Source: Pseudonocardia sp. (GTDB lineage: Bacteria; Actinomycetota; Actinomycetes; Mycobacteriales; Pseudonocardiaceae). From it: a stretch of DNA of 64,000 nt. Under the pieces are notes generated by a model. That model had not been told where the DNA came from, did no database searches, and saw only the letters and a list, made by a program, of their open reading frames with translations. The DNA is taken from contig JAFASX010000009.1 in the NCBI GenBank assembly GCA_019244295.1, positions 1-64,000 of the forward strand, read 5' to 3'. This document shows positions 44,104-52,814 of this stretch, piece by piece (position 1 is the stretch's first letter; every line of letters starts with the position of its first letter). A program made the position numbers and the translations under genes.

Positions 44104-45404
44104 TCTCCTCGTGCCGGTGGCTGGCGCACGGTATCGGTGGGCGAACTGATCTGCCGCTGCCCCCCGAGCTCGTGCTGCAGGCGGGTGGGTTCGTCGTGTT
44201 GGTGTCGTTCCTCGCGGTCGGTCTGCTCTGGCGCCAGCCTCGGTTTCAGGCCTACGCGCCCGGGGTGGCGTTGCCGACCGTCATCCAGCGGCTGGCGAAC
44301 AGCGCGGGCGCCAGGATGGCTGTGCGCGGGCTGGCTCTCGCTTTGTTGACCTACCTGCTTGTGCTGGCGTTCACGGGTCCCGGCGACCCGAACCTCAATC
44401 CCGTGCCCCGGGCGCTGTACGTGCTGGCGTGGGTGGGGATGGTACCTGCGTCGCTGCTGCTCGGGCCGGTGTGGCGGATGTTCAACCCACTGCGCGCGCT
44501 GCATGCGGGCCTGTGCACCGTGCTGCGGGTGCCCGCCGGCGGCTGGCGGCGCCCACCGGATGTCTGCGGTTACTGGCCGGCCGCGGCGGGGCTCGCGGTG
44601 TTCGTGTGGTTGGAGCTCGTGCCAGCCGACCGGGCCGACCCGCCGGTGGATGGTGTGTTCCTGCTCAGCTACGCGGTCGTGGTCACGGCGGCCGCCGTGT
44701 GCTTCGGCGCAGCCTGGTTCGATCGAGGTGACCCGTTCGAGGTGTACTCGTCGTTGATCGCGAGCTTGGCGCCGATCGGGCGGCGACCGGACGGCGTTGT
44801 GGTGTTGCGCAACCCGCTGCGTGGCCTGGCGGCCGTGCCGGCTGGCCCCGGTTTGGTCGCCGTGCTTGTTGTCTGGTGGGGCTCCACGGTGTTTGACGGG
44901 ATTTCCGGGACTACTTGGTGGGCCACGGTGACCCAGCGCGTGACCCGCGCGCTGCCGGTGTCGGTGCCGCTGTTGGCGAGCGCGGTGCTGGTGGCGTTGA
45001 TCGCGTTGGTCGCGGTGAGCTACCGCTTGGCCACCGGCCGGCTGGCCGGGACGCTGGTGAGCAGCCTCGTGCCGATCGCGGTCGGCTACACGCTGGCGCA
45101 TTACGCGTCATTGCTGATCGTGGAAGGCCCGCGCGGAGTGGCCCAGCTGGTCGACGCCCAGCTAAGCCCGATCAGCCCGGTGCCGCTGGTGGTCGCGATG
45201 ATCCAGGTGAGCGCGATCCTGGTCGGTCACGTGGTGGCGGTGGTGGCGGCGCACGACCGAGTCGTCGGCCTGGACGGCGGCAACAGCGGCGGCTGCGACG
45301 CTAGCGAACGGGTGGCTAGCCGTCGACTAGCCGAGCAGGTGCCGCTCGTTTTACTCATGGTCGTTTACACCATGATCGGTCTTTACCTTCTTGTGATCGC
45401 TTGA
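44100..45404 (+). CDS. Polytopic membrane protein, fenitrothion-hydrolase-like
   Basis: A 434-residue protein with about 10 transmembrane helices, starting at ATG 44100 inside the stop of the previous gene. The text RALYVLAWVGMVPASLLLGPV and WRMFNPLRALHAGL, then YAVVVTAAAVCFGAAWFDRG, recall the actinobacterial family sometimes labelled fenitrothion hydrolase. A late HYASLLIVEG histidine and GHVVAVVAAHDRV are conserved-looking. The physiological role is not known; with its partner it may form a membrane complex. Confidence 0.72.
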   Translation: MISSCRWLAHGIGGRTDLPLPPELVLQAGGFVVLVSFLAVGLLWRQPRFQAYAPGVALPTVIQRLANSAGARMAVRGLALALLTYLLVLAFTGPGDPNLNPVPRALYVLAWVGMVPASLLLGPVWRMFNPLRALHAGLCTVLRVPAGGWRRPPDVCGYWPAAAGLAVFVWLELVPADRADPPVDGVFLLSYAVVVTAAAVCFGAAWFDRGDPFEVYSSLIASLAPIGRRPDGVVVLRNPLRGLAAVPAGPGLVAVLVVWWGSTVFDGISGTTWWATVTQRVTRALPVSVPLLASAVLVALIALVAVSYRLATGRLAGTLVSSLVPIAVGYTLAHYASLLIVEGPRGVAQLVDAQLSPISPVPLVVAMIQVSAILVGHVVAVVAAHDRVVGLDGGNSGGCDASERVASRRLAEQVPLVLLMVVYTMIGLYLLVIA

Positions 45405-45478
45405 ACGAGCGAAAACGGGCACACTGACCCGGCGTTCTTTGCCGCCAGTCGGTAACACAGCGTAGGAGAACTGAGCAC

Positions 45479-45763
45479 GTGACCTCAACCTCACCGAGAT
45501 CATCCCCCGCGAACGGCCCCAGGCCGAATGCCTGGAACCTGCTCCTGTTGGTGCCGTTCCTGACTTTGGTGACCCCGTGGTTCAACACCAGTGAGCCCCG
45601 GCTGTTCGGGGTGCCGTTCTTCTACTGGGGGCAGCTTGTGTTTGTGCCGGTTGGAGTGCTGTGCATCGCTGTGGTCTATGCCAAGAACCGGACTGAACGG
45701 GTGGTCCCGGTGGCCGGGGGCTCGGATCAGGTGGACGATCCTGGCGAAGGTACCACCCGATGA
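45479..45763 (+). CDS. DUF3311 small membrane protein
   Basis: A 94-residue protein with two hydrophobic helices (NLLLLVPFLTLVTPWFN and FFYWGQLVFVPVGVLCIAVV) and polar ends. DUF3311 proteins are encoded next to sodium/solute symporters and look like accessory subunits. GTG 45479 is behind TAGGAGAA. Its stop overlaps the symporter ATG by 4 bp. Confidence 0.9.
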   Translation: MTSTSPRSSPANGPRPNAWNLLLLVPFLTLVTPWFNTSEPRLFGVPFFYWGQLVFVPVGVLCIAVVYAKNRTERVVPVAGGSDQVDDPGEGTTR

Positions 45764-47418
45764 TCGAGTGGGTGCAGCTGAGTGTCTTCACCGTGCTGTT
45801 CGCTGTGGTCACTGTCTTGGGGTTCGTGGCATCGCGATGGCGGCGGGCCAGGCTGGACCATCTGGACGAGTGGGGCCTCGGCGGACGCGGGTTCGGGTCG
45901 TGGGTCACCTGGTTTCTGGTCGGTGGTGATCTGTACACGGCGTACACGTTTGTCGCCGTGCCCACGCTGCTGTTCAGCGCCGGCGCGACCGGATTCTTCG
46001 CCCTGCCCAACACCGTGATCTTCTACCCGTTGATCTTTCTACCGGTGCAGCGAATGTGGTCGGTATCGAGAGTGCATGGCTACGTCACCCCTGCCGATTT
46101 CGTGCGCGGCCGATACGACAGCCCGTTGCTGGCCCTCTTGGTCGCGCTGACCGGCGTCGTCGCGACCATGCCGTACATCGCGCTGCAACTTGTCGGGCTG
46201 GAAGCGGTGCTGCGCACCATGGGCCTCAACGGGACAGGCTTGCTCGGGCACCTGCCGCTGTTGATCGCGTTTGTGATTCTCGCGCTTTATACTTACCAGT
46301 CCGGCTTGCGCGCGCCAGCGTTGATCGCCTTCGTCAAGGACATACTGATCTATCTGGTCATCCTGGTCGCGGTGGTGTACTTGCCGGCAAAGCTCGGTGG
46401 CTGGGAAGTGATCTTCGGCGCGGCCGGGAAGAAGCTAGCCACCCCGAACCCAGCGACCGGTCAACCCACCGGTTCGGTGCTGTTGACCTCGACCAACCAG
46501 CTGCAGTACGTCACGCTGGCGCTCGGTTCGGCACTCGCGTTATTCCTCTACCCGCACACAGTGACCGGAGTGTTGGCTTCCCGGAGCCGAGACGTGCTCA
46601 AGCGGAACATGATTGCGTTGCCGGCCTACTCGCTGTTGCTTGGTCTGCTCGCGCTACTCGGTTACGTGGCGATCGCCGCCGGGGTCAAGCCGATCACGAA
46701 CGGCGCCACCGGCCGAGCGGACGCCAACACCGTGATACCGGTGCTGTTCGACAACCAGTTTGGTCCGATATTTGCCGGGGTCGCGTTCGCCGCGATCGGA
46801 ATCGGTGCTCTGGTCCCGGCCGCGATCATGTCGATCGCGGCGGCGAACCTGTGGACTCGCAACATCTACAAAGAGTTCCTGCATCGCGACGCCACCCCGG
46901 CGCAGCAGGCCAAGCAGGCCAAAGTGGCCTCGCTGGTGGTGAAGTTCGGCGCGGTCGCGTTCCTCGTGTTCGTCGACCCGCAGTTTTCGATCGACCTGCA
47001 GCTGATCGGCGGCGTGATCATTCTCCAGACGCTGCCCGCTGTTGCCGTGGCTTTATATACCCGCTGGCTGCATCGCTGGGCATTGGTGGTCGGGTGGGTA
47101 GCCGGTATGGCATATGGGTTATTCCTGCTATACCAGATCCCGAATGTCGTGGCCAAGCGTGCGCACTTCGGCGGCTCAGCGCTGACCATGGACAAGTTGA
47201 CGTTGCTTGGCTGGCATCCGTTCGCCGGTTCCAAGGTGCAGATCTACGTCGGGTTCGTCGCTCTGCTGGTAAACGTGGTGGCTGCGGTGTTGGTGACACC
47301 GATGTTACGGCGTACCGGGGCGTCCGCTGGGGTGGATGCCACGGCCGGGACGGACTATTACGCCGACGAGGCAAGCGGGCAGCTCGAGCCGGCCGCAACG
47401 GCCGCTCGCGGACACTGA
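45760..47418 (+). CDS. mctP: Sodium/solute symporter (monocarboxylate permease MctP-like)
   Basis: A 552-residue SSS-family transporter with about 13 helices. Family text includes GGRGFGSWVTWFLVGGDLYT (near 40-60), VHGYVTPADFVRGRYDS (near 105) and LYPHTVTGVLASRSRDVLKR (near 267). AAIGIGALVPAAIMSIAAAN is near 345. The DUF3311 plus SSS pair is characteristic of pyruvate/lactate/acetate-type carriers. Nearby pckA fits use of C3 or C2 acids, though that link is only contextual. Confidence 0.88.
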   Translation: MIEWVQLSVFTVLFAVVTVLGFVASRWRRARLDHLDEWGLGGRGFGSWVTWFLVGGDLYTAYTFVAVPTLLFSAGATGFFALPNTVIFYPLIFLPVQRMWSVSRVHGYVTPADFVRGRYDSPLLALLVALTGVVATMPYIALQLVGLEAVLRTMGLNGTGLLGHLPLLIAFVILALYTYQSGLRAPALIAFVKDILIYLVILVAVVYLPAKLGGWEVIFGAAGKKLATPNPATGQPTGSVLLTSTNQLQYVTLALGSALALFLYPHTVTGVLASRSRDVLKRNMIALPAYSLLLGLLALLGYVAIAAGVKPITNGATGRADANTVIPVLFDNQFGPIFAGVAFAAIGIGALVPAAIMSIAAANLWTRNIYKEFLHRDATPAQQAKQAKVASLVVKFGAVAFLVFVDPQFSIDLQLIGGVIILQTLPAVAVALYTRWLHRWALVVGWVAGMAYGLFLLYQIPNVVAKRAHFGGSALTMDKLTLLGWHPFAGSKVQIYVGFVALLVNVVAAVLVTPMLRRTGASAGVDATAGTDYYADEASGQLEPAATAARGH

Positions 47419-47545
47419 AGCAAACAAAATTCCGCCGAAGCGGGCACAATGCTCCTTTTGGCGGAACGTTTGCCGCTCTTCTGGGATACACGATGTAGCC
47501 AGTGACCAGCGAACCCAAGGTCATCGTCAGCGGGAGGTGACAGGA

Positions 47546-49642
47546 GTGCTGCATCTCGGAGCATCGGAGCGATCTGGGCGTGCCGACGACCTTGTCGACG
47601 GGTTGTCCGTCAGGGCCGCCGAACTGGGTGAACCGACGTTGGTCGCCGCCGTCGCGGAGATTCGGCGCCGCGGGGAGGCCACCGTGCTGCCGGTTGGCAT
47701 ACATCGGCTCGCCGATGTGATCAGTTCCGGGCCGGAGTCGGTCCCACCGGAGGCCAGGCAACCGATCAACAATCTTGTAGCCGCCGTGCAGTGCGTGCGT
47801 CGGTATCCGTGTGTGCTGCTGGACGCGGCCGACCCGGCCGCGGTTGCCAGAATGCTGGCCGCTCTGGTGGCGGACGGCCACCGGATGCTGGTCGCCGGTA
47901 CCGATGCCGAGGAGCTGGCCACTGTGCGAGCCGCGCTCCCGGCCGAGGCCGGGAGCTTGTGTCTGGATGGCGAGTCGCCGTTGACCGCGACCGAGCAGCG
48001 CGAGCTGCGCGCTCTGCTGGTTACCTCGACACCGGACCGACGGGCCAGGCTGGGTCAGTTCCTGCCGGAGCCAGACCAAGTTCCGGATGCTGAGCTGGTG
48101 GCGCGGTTGTGTGAGGCTGCGGGTCACTCGCGGTACGCACCTAAGGATGGCGCTGAGCTGATCCCGGAATTGCTCGGCGAGCTGTCACCGGACCGATTGG
48201 CGGCGCTCGTCGAGACGGCCCAGCAGTGCGATGCGGCGGTCTCCGCGCTCAACCAGGACGGCCAGCAGCTCTGGGTTTGGGAACTGCTGGGGGGTCTGCT
48301 ATTCGGGCGTTCCTGGCATATCTTCCAGCGTGTCCTCTCAGCGTGCACCGATGCCGTCGCGGCGGCCGAGACGCTGCGCGATGCCGGCGACCAGATAGCG
48401 ATTGTGGGCGCGGTGTCACCCGAAGAGATCGATCATCTGCGGCGCTACGCGGACTTCCTGGATGCCGGCGGCCGATCTCGTTCGTACTTCCGATCCGCGC
48501 CACAGCGCGCGGTGGAGCCGGCCCTGCGTCACTTGCGGCTGGGCGACGCGTCGCTGAAGGACTCCACGGCACTGCGGCAGGCGCTGGCCTTGATCGAGCT
48601 GAACGAAGCTATCGAACGAATTGGGGCCGACTGTCGACAGCTCGGCATACCCGCGCCACCGGACATTCCGGCGGTGAAGGCATTGAAGGGCCGGCTCGAT
48701 CTTGTCCGGGCCGCGGTGTGCGCGGTCGAGGCGTTACGGCGCGAGGTGCTGTTCATCCACCCAAGCAGCCCGGTGTCGATGCCGGACATGCAGACCACCG
48801 AGGCGGTTGTCCGGGCGATCCTGTCCAGTCGTAACGCCAGCGAGATGACCGCCGCCCGCCGGCAGCTGGTCGAGCTGGCCGAGAAGCTGGCTTCGGCGCT
48901 GCCTGAGCCGCGGAATACTGACTGGCAGGTCACTGAAAGCGCGGACGGTGTCCCGCCCCCAATCGTCGCTCCAGAATGCCACCATGTGCTGCGCGCCCTG
49001 CGGGACATCGAACTGGCCGACTACCTCTACGGGCTGTACGCGTTGGCCGGAGCCCGGCGTGAGCTGGCTGACGAGCAGCGGATGGCCCAGTTGCTGGAGC
49101 GGCTCCGATCGGCCGCTCCAGGTGTCGCCGAGGCCTGGCGGCGCACCGAAGGACTGACGTTCGCCCCTGGGACTATCCGGTTCCAACCGGTACACGAGCT
49201 GCTCGCCGCGCTGCCGGCGGCGGATGTCGCCGACGTGGTGCTCCTGCTTGGCGCCGATCGGCTGGACCCCGCGTACCTGGTCGTGACCGCCGCGGCACCG
49301 AGGGTGGTCGTGGCCGGCGCCGGCAGCTCCGCCGTCGCGGGCGAGTGGGTAGCGCCGTCCAGCCCATCCGGATCGAATCCCCAGCTCGGTGGCAAGGACG
49401 ACACCGTGGTTACGGTGCTGCGCCGGGCGGCGGTTCCGGTCGTGCTGACCAAGGCGGCTGAGACAACCACGGAAACCAACACCTCCCCCGAGGTGGACAG
49501 CGCGCCGCTACCGGCGTCGGTTCACGAGCCCGTTGTTGATTTCAGCTCGGCGCACCAGAGCGAGTACCGGGACAAGCCGGTTATTCCCACCCAGGCCGGC
49601 CCGCCCGTCATCCCCACCAAGGAAAAGGAGCCCGCCGCCTGA
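47546..49642 (+). CDS. Large protein of unknown function
   Basis: A 698-residue soluble protein starting at GTG 47546 behind GGGAGGTGACAGGA. No domain is recognised. The N-terminal third (to about residue 165) alternates beta and helix like a small alpha/beta domain (VLLDAADPAAVARMLAALV, HRMLVAGTDAEEL). The middle (about 200-520) is mostly helical with coiled-coil character. Residues 540-600 form another alpha/beta unit (VADVVLLLGADRLDPAYLVV). The tail is low-complexity Thr/Pro. The absence of a P-loop argues against an ATPase. It ends 18 bp before the convergent mppR-like gene. Confidence 0.7.
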   Translation: MLHLGASERSGRADDLVDGLSVRAAELGEPTLVAAVAEIRRRGEATVLPVGIHRLADVISSGPESVPPEARQPINNLVAAVQCVRRYPCVLLDAADPAAVARMLAALVADGHRMLVAGTDAEELATVRAALPAEAGSLCLDGESPLTATEQRELRALLVTSTPDRRARLGQFLPEPDQVPDAELVARLCEAAGHSRYAPKDGAELIPELLGELSPDRLAALVETAQQCDAAVSALNQDGQQLWVWELLGGLLFGRSWHIFQRVLSACTDAVAAAETLRDAGDQIAIVGAVSPEEIDHLRRYADFLDAGGRSRSYFRSAPQRAVEPALRHLRLGDASLKDSTALRQALALIELNEAIERIGADCRQLGIPAPPDIPAVKALKGRLDLVRAAVCAVEALRREVLFIHPSSPVSMPDMQTTEAVVRAILSSRNASEMTAARRQLVELAEKLASALPEPRNTDWQVTESADGVPPPIVAPECHHVLRALRDIELADYLYGLYALAGARRELADEQRMAQLLERLRSAAPGVAEAWRRTEGLTFAPGTIRFQPVHELLAALPAADVADVVLLLGADRLDPAYLVVTAAAPRVVVAGAGSSAVAGEWVAPSSPSGSNPQLGGKDDTVVTVLRRAAVPVVLTKAAETTTETNTSPEVDSAPLPASVHEPVVDFSSAHQSEYRDKPVIPTQAGPPVIPTKEKEPAA

Positions 49643-49660
49643 CAGAGGTCGCTGACCGGA

Positions 49661-50488
49661 TCAAGATGCCTGTTCGCCGGATGTTCGCAAAGCTTGTCCT
49701 CCAATAAGCGTCTCGGCGTAGGAGAAGACGTAGCCTTCGCCCACTTCGATTGGCGCGAGGCTACCGAAGTCGTCATCGAGCGCATCGAACAACCGCAGCT
49801 CCGCATCACCCGACCAGACTTGTGAGTACGAGATGTCGGTGACCTGGGCGACGGCCAGCCGTGCTGTTGGGTGCGCTCCAGGAAGCCACGCCGGCGAGTG
49901 CAGCGTGTGCACGAGGGGTAACGTGTGCAAAGCTGGTGGTGCGTGAGCCGCGCGGCGGGCGATTACGGCGGCCTCCGCAACCCGGCGTCCGTGCATTGAA
50001 AGGGAACCGACGAACCGGCCGCCCGGACCGAGCATTGGGCCGCCGAGACCAATCTCAGCCCGTCGCGACTGGTGGATTTGGCCGAACTGCTTGGGCATGC
50101 CCTGTACCCAGCCGCGCATCAGGGGAATCGGCTGGTCTACCCATGCGTAGGGGCAGCGTGCGAATGAAAGCTCACCCGCCTGGCAAGAAAGCAGCAGCAG
50201 GAATTCGCTGAACTGGTTGCGCGCCGGGTTGTCTAGCTCTGCTCGGTCGGCTGAACACCACTGCCATTGCACGAATACGGCGGCAGCCGCACCCGGATCG
50301 GTACCAAGCGTCAGCTCCGGAGGCAGGAACCGCTCGGCGGACACCGGGTCGACACGGTAGTTGACCATCACCACGTCACCGGAGAAGTGCCAGGGCGGCG
50401 CCGTCAGCATGGCCGAAGTGCCCGATGGCGACAGGGGTAGGCTGTATCCGTGCGGGCCTGTCCGCCCCTGGGTATCCGGGATCGACAT
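49661..50488 (-). CDS. mppR: MppR-like acetoacetate-decarboxylase-superfamily enzyme (enduracididine pathway type)
   Basis: A 275-residue protein starting at ATG 50488 with AGGAG 6 nt upstream. It follows MppR (ketoenduracididine-forming cyclase of mannopeptimycin biosynthesis) almost throughout, as I recall that sequence: GYSLPLSPSGTSAMLTAPPW, HFSGDVVMVNYRVDP, and RCPYAWVDQPIPLMRGWVQG. MPKQFG follows with the candidate Schiff-base Lys near residue 133. The C-terminus reads DDDFGSLAPIEVGEGYVFSY. MppR converts 4-hydroxy-2-ketoarginine into the cyclic guanidine 2-ketoenduracididine. It lies 78 bp after the mppP-like gene on the same strand. Assignment is by recalled similarity, not by search. 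Confidence 0.85.
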   Translation of the reverse strand: MSIPDTQGRTGPHGYSLPLSPSGTSAMLTAPPWHFSGDVVMVNYRVDPVSAERFLPPELTLGTDPGAAAAVFVQWQWCSADRAELDNPARNQFSEFLLLLSCQAGELSFARCPYAWVDQPIPLMRGWVQGMPKQFGQIHQSRRAEIGLGGPMLGPGGRFVGSLSMHGRRVAEAAVIARRAAHAPPALHTLPLVHTLHSPAWLPGAHPTARLAVAQVTDISYSQVWSGDAELRLFDALDDDFGSLAPIEVGEGYVFSYAETLIGGQALRTSGEQAS

Positions 50489-50566
50489 CGTCAACTCCTA
50501 TTCCTGGGTGTGGTGTCTGACGCTGTACTCAGTACTGGGTCGATGCTCCTTCGGCGAGAGTGAGCA

Positions 50567-51727
50567 TCAGCAGTTCGCCAATACATCACGCAGTGCGCGC
50601 ACTGAACGCCCCAGCGGTTCGATAGATCGGGCGAGTGCAATCCGCAGCATGTGCTCGCCTTCCTGAGGGTTGTGCCAGTGAAACGCACGGCAGGGCAGGG
50701 CGTACACGTTGTGACGGCGACTGAGCTCGGCCCAAGTGCCCAGACCGGAGCGGCGGCCGAGGTGCACACGCTCGACACTGCAGCGGTTGTCCAAATCCGG
50801 AAAAGACACCTCGGGAACGCCCGCGAGCTCGGTGCGAACGAGTTTTCGGTTGCTCGCGATGAACTCATGCAGCTCGACAAGGCCACCGTCGGCTGCGTCA
50901 CGAGCGAACTCGCGGATTAGCGCAAGGATGAGTGGAGAGACCCCGAGCAGAATGTCACTGTAGATCTCGTACAGTGGCAGCTTCAGGTGTTCTGACCACA
51001 CCAGGAGACCCGCCTTCAGATCTAATGTTGGCCATAGCTTCCCGGTGTCCTCGATCACCAACCAGCGACAGCCGCTGGACTGTAATACAGCGTAATGATC
51101 GTACTGGGCCTGACGGTCGAAGCCGCGAAAAGATGTGTCGAGCGCGAGCACCACGCCATGTCGCGCGCACTGCGCTGCCAACCGATGCAGGCGCTCCCGC
51201 CCGAGTACTCGGCCAGAGGGGTTGTTCGGTGTGGTGACGAACACGCACCCGACCTGCTCTAGCAGTCGTGGGTCGAGGTCCTTGTTCTGTAGGGGATCCT
51301 CCTCTAAGGGCACGAGGTGTAGACCGTTGCCTCGGAGCAGATCGGCGATGTTGTCAAAGGTTGGGTGCAGCAGCGCAACCGAGTCGGTGGAGGTGGCCAG
51401 CGACCGCGAGACGATCTCCATAGAGACCGACGACGAGTAGCAGCTGAGCACCCGTCCGGGATCGGCGGGATAGGAGCGTTGGCCAACTAGCTCGAAATAG
51501 GCTTGGTGCGCCTCCCACTCGATCTCTTCGGCTGGACGTTGCTCTCCTTCGACGAATAGCTGTGGCAGCTGTTCGACAATCTTGCTTTGGCTGGCGCTGA
51601 GCGTTTGTCGCGCATGCCCATCGGCTACATTGAGCTCACAGTTGATGGCCAGGAACTCCCACTGTGTCAGGTTTTTCTCTTCCGCCCTGTGAAGGGCGGT
51701 CTCGATGGTGTTTTTCGATCCGATCAT
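50567..51727 (-). CDS. mppP: MppP-like PLP-dependent L-arginine oxidase/hydroxylase
   Basis: A 386-residue fold type I PLP enzyme. The N-terminal signature NLTQWEFLAINCELNVADGH (residues 19-38) is the segment that distinguishes MppP/RohP from ordinary aminotransferases. Further matches are LSCYSSSVSMEIVSRSLA, HPTFDNIADLLRGNGL, FVTTPNNPSGRVL and LDTSFRGFD. The PLP-lysine motif VIEDTGKLWPTLDLKAG has Lys near 230. MppP uses O2 and PLP to turn L-arginine into 4-hydroxy-2-ketoarginine and 2-ketoarginine. The ATG at 51727 lies inside the 3' end of the exporter gene (92-bp overlap, different frame). No MppQ aminotransferase is present nearby. Confidence 0.88.
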   Translation of the reverse strand: MIGSKNTIETALHRAEEKNLTQWEFLAINCELNVADGHARQTLSASQSKIVEQLPQLFVEGEQRPAEEIEWEAHQAYFELVGQRSYPADPGRVLSCYSSSVSMEIVSRSLATSTDSVALLHPTFDNIADLLRGNGLHLVPLEEDPLQNKDLDPRLLEQVGCVFVTTPNNPSGRVLGRERLHRLAAQCARHGVVLALDTSFRGFDRQAQYDHYAVLQSSGCRWLVIEDTGKLWPTLDLKAGLLVWSEHLKLPLYEIYSDILLGVSPLILALIREFARDAADGGLVELHEFIASNRKLVRTELAGVPEVSFPDLDNRCSVERVHLGRRSGLGTWAELSRRHNVYALPCRAFHWHNPQEGEHMLRIALARSIEPLGRSVRALRDVLANC

Positions 51728-52691
51728 GGCGACATTGCCTCACGATGAGCGATGAGTTGTCGGTGACTTTCCGAGGTGGCTGCAACCGAACCAAGGTAAC
51801 ACCTAAAAGAATGCATAATCCACCCAATAACTGCCGGTTTGTGGGCACTTCGGCCAGCAGTAGCCATGAAGCGAGAACGGCAAACAGTACCTCGCTCAGG
51901 GCAACGAAGGAGCCAAAGGTTGCGCCGAGTCGACTTAATGCAATTATCCCGCTGAGATACGCCACGACCGTAGACAGCAGTATCAAAATGGTGAGCGGCA
52001 CTAAGATGTTGACTCGATATCCGGCGATGTTGAGATCGTTGGTGGTGATTGTGATCGGCATGATGCCAAGCAATCCGCAAGTGGTCACGGTGATTGCGCC
52101 CACGATTATGCCACCCGCCGTAAGAGTCAAGGGTGGCACTTCTGAGTCAGTATTTTCTGAAATAAGAAAATAGCAGGCCAGGCATGTCGCCGCGAGCAGT
52201 GCCCAGGCTAACCCTTCTGTAGAGAAATGAGCAGCGTCACTGATATCAATGACCAAAACCAACCCAGCGATAGCGATCATAGCGCCTACTAGGGTTGTCA
52301 GGGCTGGTCTGCTGCGAGTCGACACCCATACCCATCCGACGACGGCGACTGGGGCGAGGTACTCCACCAAGAGCGCTACGCCAACCGACATGTGACGGAC
52401 TGCGTTGAAGTAGCACAATTGGACGCCCGCAACGGCAATGACACCATAGATTACAACAAACATCCTTCGCTGTCGCGGAATATGAAACCTATGACGCATT
52501 GGTCCCACGTACAATGTTGCCATGATGATCGCGGCGCCTCCGATGCGCGCGATTACAGCCGCGCCGGCTGACCACCCGTTGTCCATCATTGCCTTGGCTA
52601 GAGGGCCTGATAAACCGAATAAGGAGGCGGAAACTAGTCCGATACCCAGACTGAGGGGGAAGAACTTGGTAGCCGGACTCATGTAACGCAC
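51636..52691 (-). CDS. EamA/DMT-family transporter, probable exporter of the MppP/MppR product
   Basis: A 351-residue protein with ten hydrophobic helices in two EamA repeats (about 10-150 and 165-305), the RhaT/RarD-like exporter architecture. GTG at 52691 is preferred because GAAGG lies 4 nt upstream; ATG at 52682 is the alternative. The last ~40 residues (after VTLVRLQPP) are polar and are encoded in the region overlapping mppP, so they may be a recent readthrough tail. The gene is visibly richer in A/T than its neighbours, consistent with transfer. Position as first gene suggests export of a guanidino product; this is inferred. Confidence 0.85.
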   Translation of the reverse strand: MRYMSPATKFFPLSLGIGLVSASLFGLSGPLAKAMMDNGWSAGAAVIARIGGAAIIMATLYVGPMRHRFHIPRQRRMFVVIYGVIAVAGVQLCYFNAVRHMSVGVALLVEYLAPVAVVGWVWVSTRSRPALTTLVGAMIAIAGLVLVIDISDAAHFSTEGLAWALLAATCLACYFLISENTDSEVPPLTLTAGGIIVGAITVTTCGLLGIMPITITTNDLNIAGYRVNILVPLTILILLSTVVAYLSGIIALSRLGATFGSFVALSEVLFAVLASWLLLAEVPTNRQLLGGLCILLGVTLVRLQPPRKVTDNSSLIVRQCRHDRIEKHHRDRPSQGGREKPDTVGVPGHQL

Positions 52692-52700
52692 CGAGCCTTC

Positions 52701-52753
52701 ACGTAATCGTCTCCATTTGTTGGAAGTTTGAGGCGCGTCGTTAACGTCTCCAC
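52701..52753. repeat. Pair of direct repeats in the eamA upstream region
   Basis: ACGTAATCGTCTCCAT (52701-52716) recurs, with two or three changes, as TCGTTAACGTCTCCAC (52738-52753), with 37-bp spacing. Both lie between the eamA start (52691) and the iterons at 52786-52814. They could be regulator sites of the mppP/mppR/eamA operon. Only the repetition is seen. Confidence 0.4.
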
Positions 52754-52785
52754 TTCAGGGAATAAAAGTGAGATGCGACTCGGGC

Positions 52786-52814
52786 CATTCGGTAGTCATT
52801 CGGTGCTCATTCGG
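52786..52814. promoter_or_regulatory. Three CATTCGG iterons with 11-bp spacing
   Basis: CATTCGG occurs at 52786-52792, 52797-52803 and 52808-52814, exactly one helical turn apart, about 95-125 bp upstream of the eamA start. Regular same-face spacing is typical of cooperative regulator binding. The rest of the 52692-53150 spacer holds no convincing gene; a 10-bp inverted repeat follows at 52859-52899 (TCCCGTCGCC / GGCGACGGGA). Confidence 0.4.

Noticed and set aside
43287..45101. 604-codon minus-strand open frame opposite the two membrane protein genes.
   Set aside because: His/Arg/Gln/Pro-rich text with no domain; explained by strong third-position GC bias of the real plus-strand genes.
46056..47498. 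480-codon plus-strand frame overlapping the symporter gene.
   Set aside because: Out-of-frame shadow; Arg/Gly/Ala-rich without family signatures, while the symporter frame is clearly homologous.
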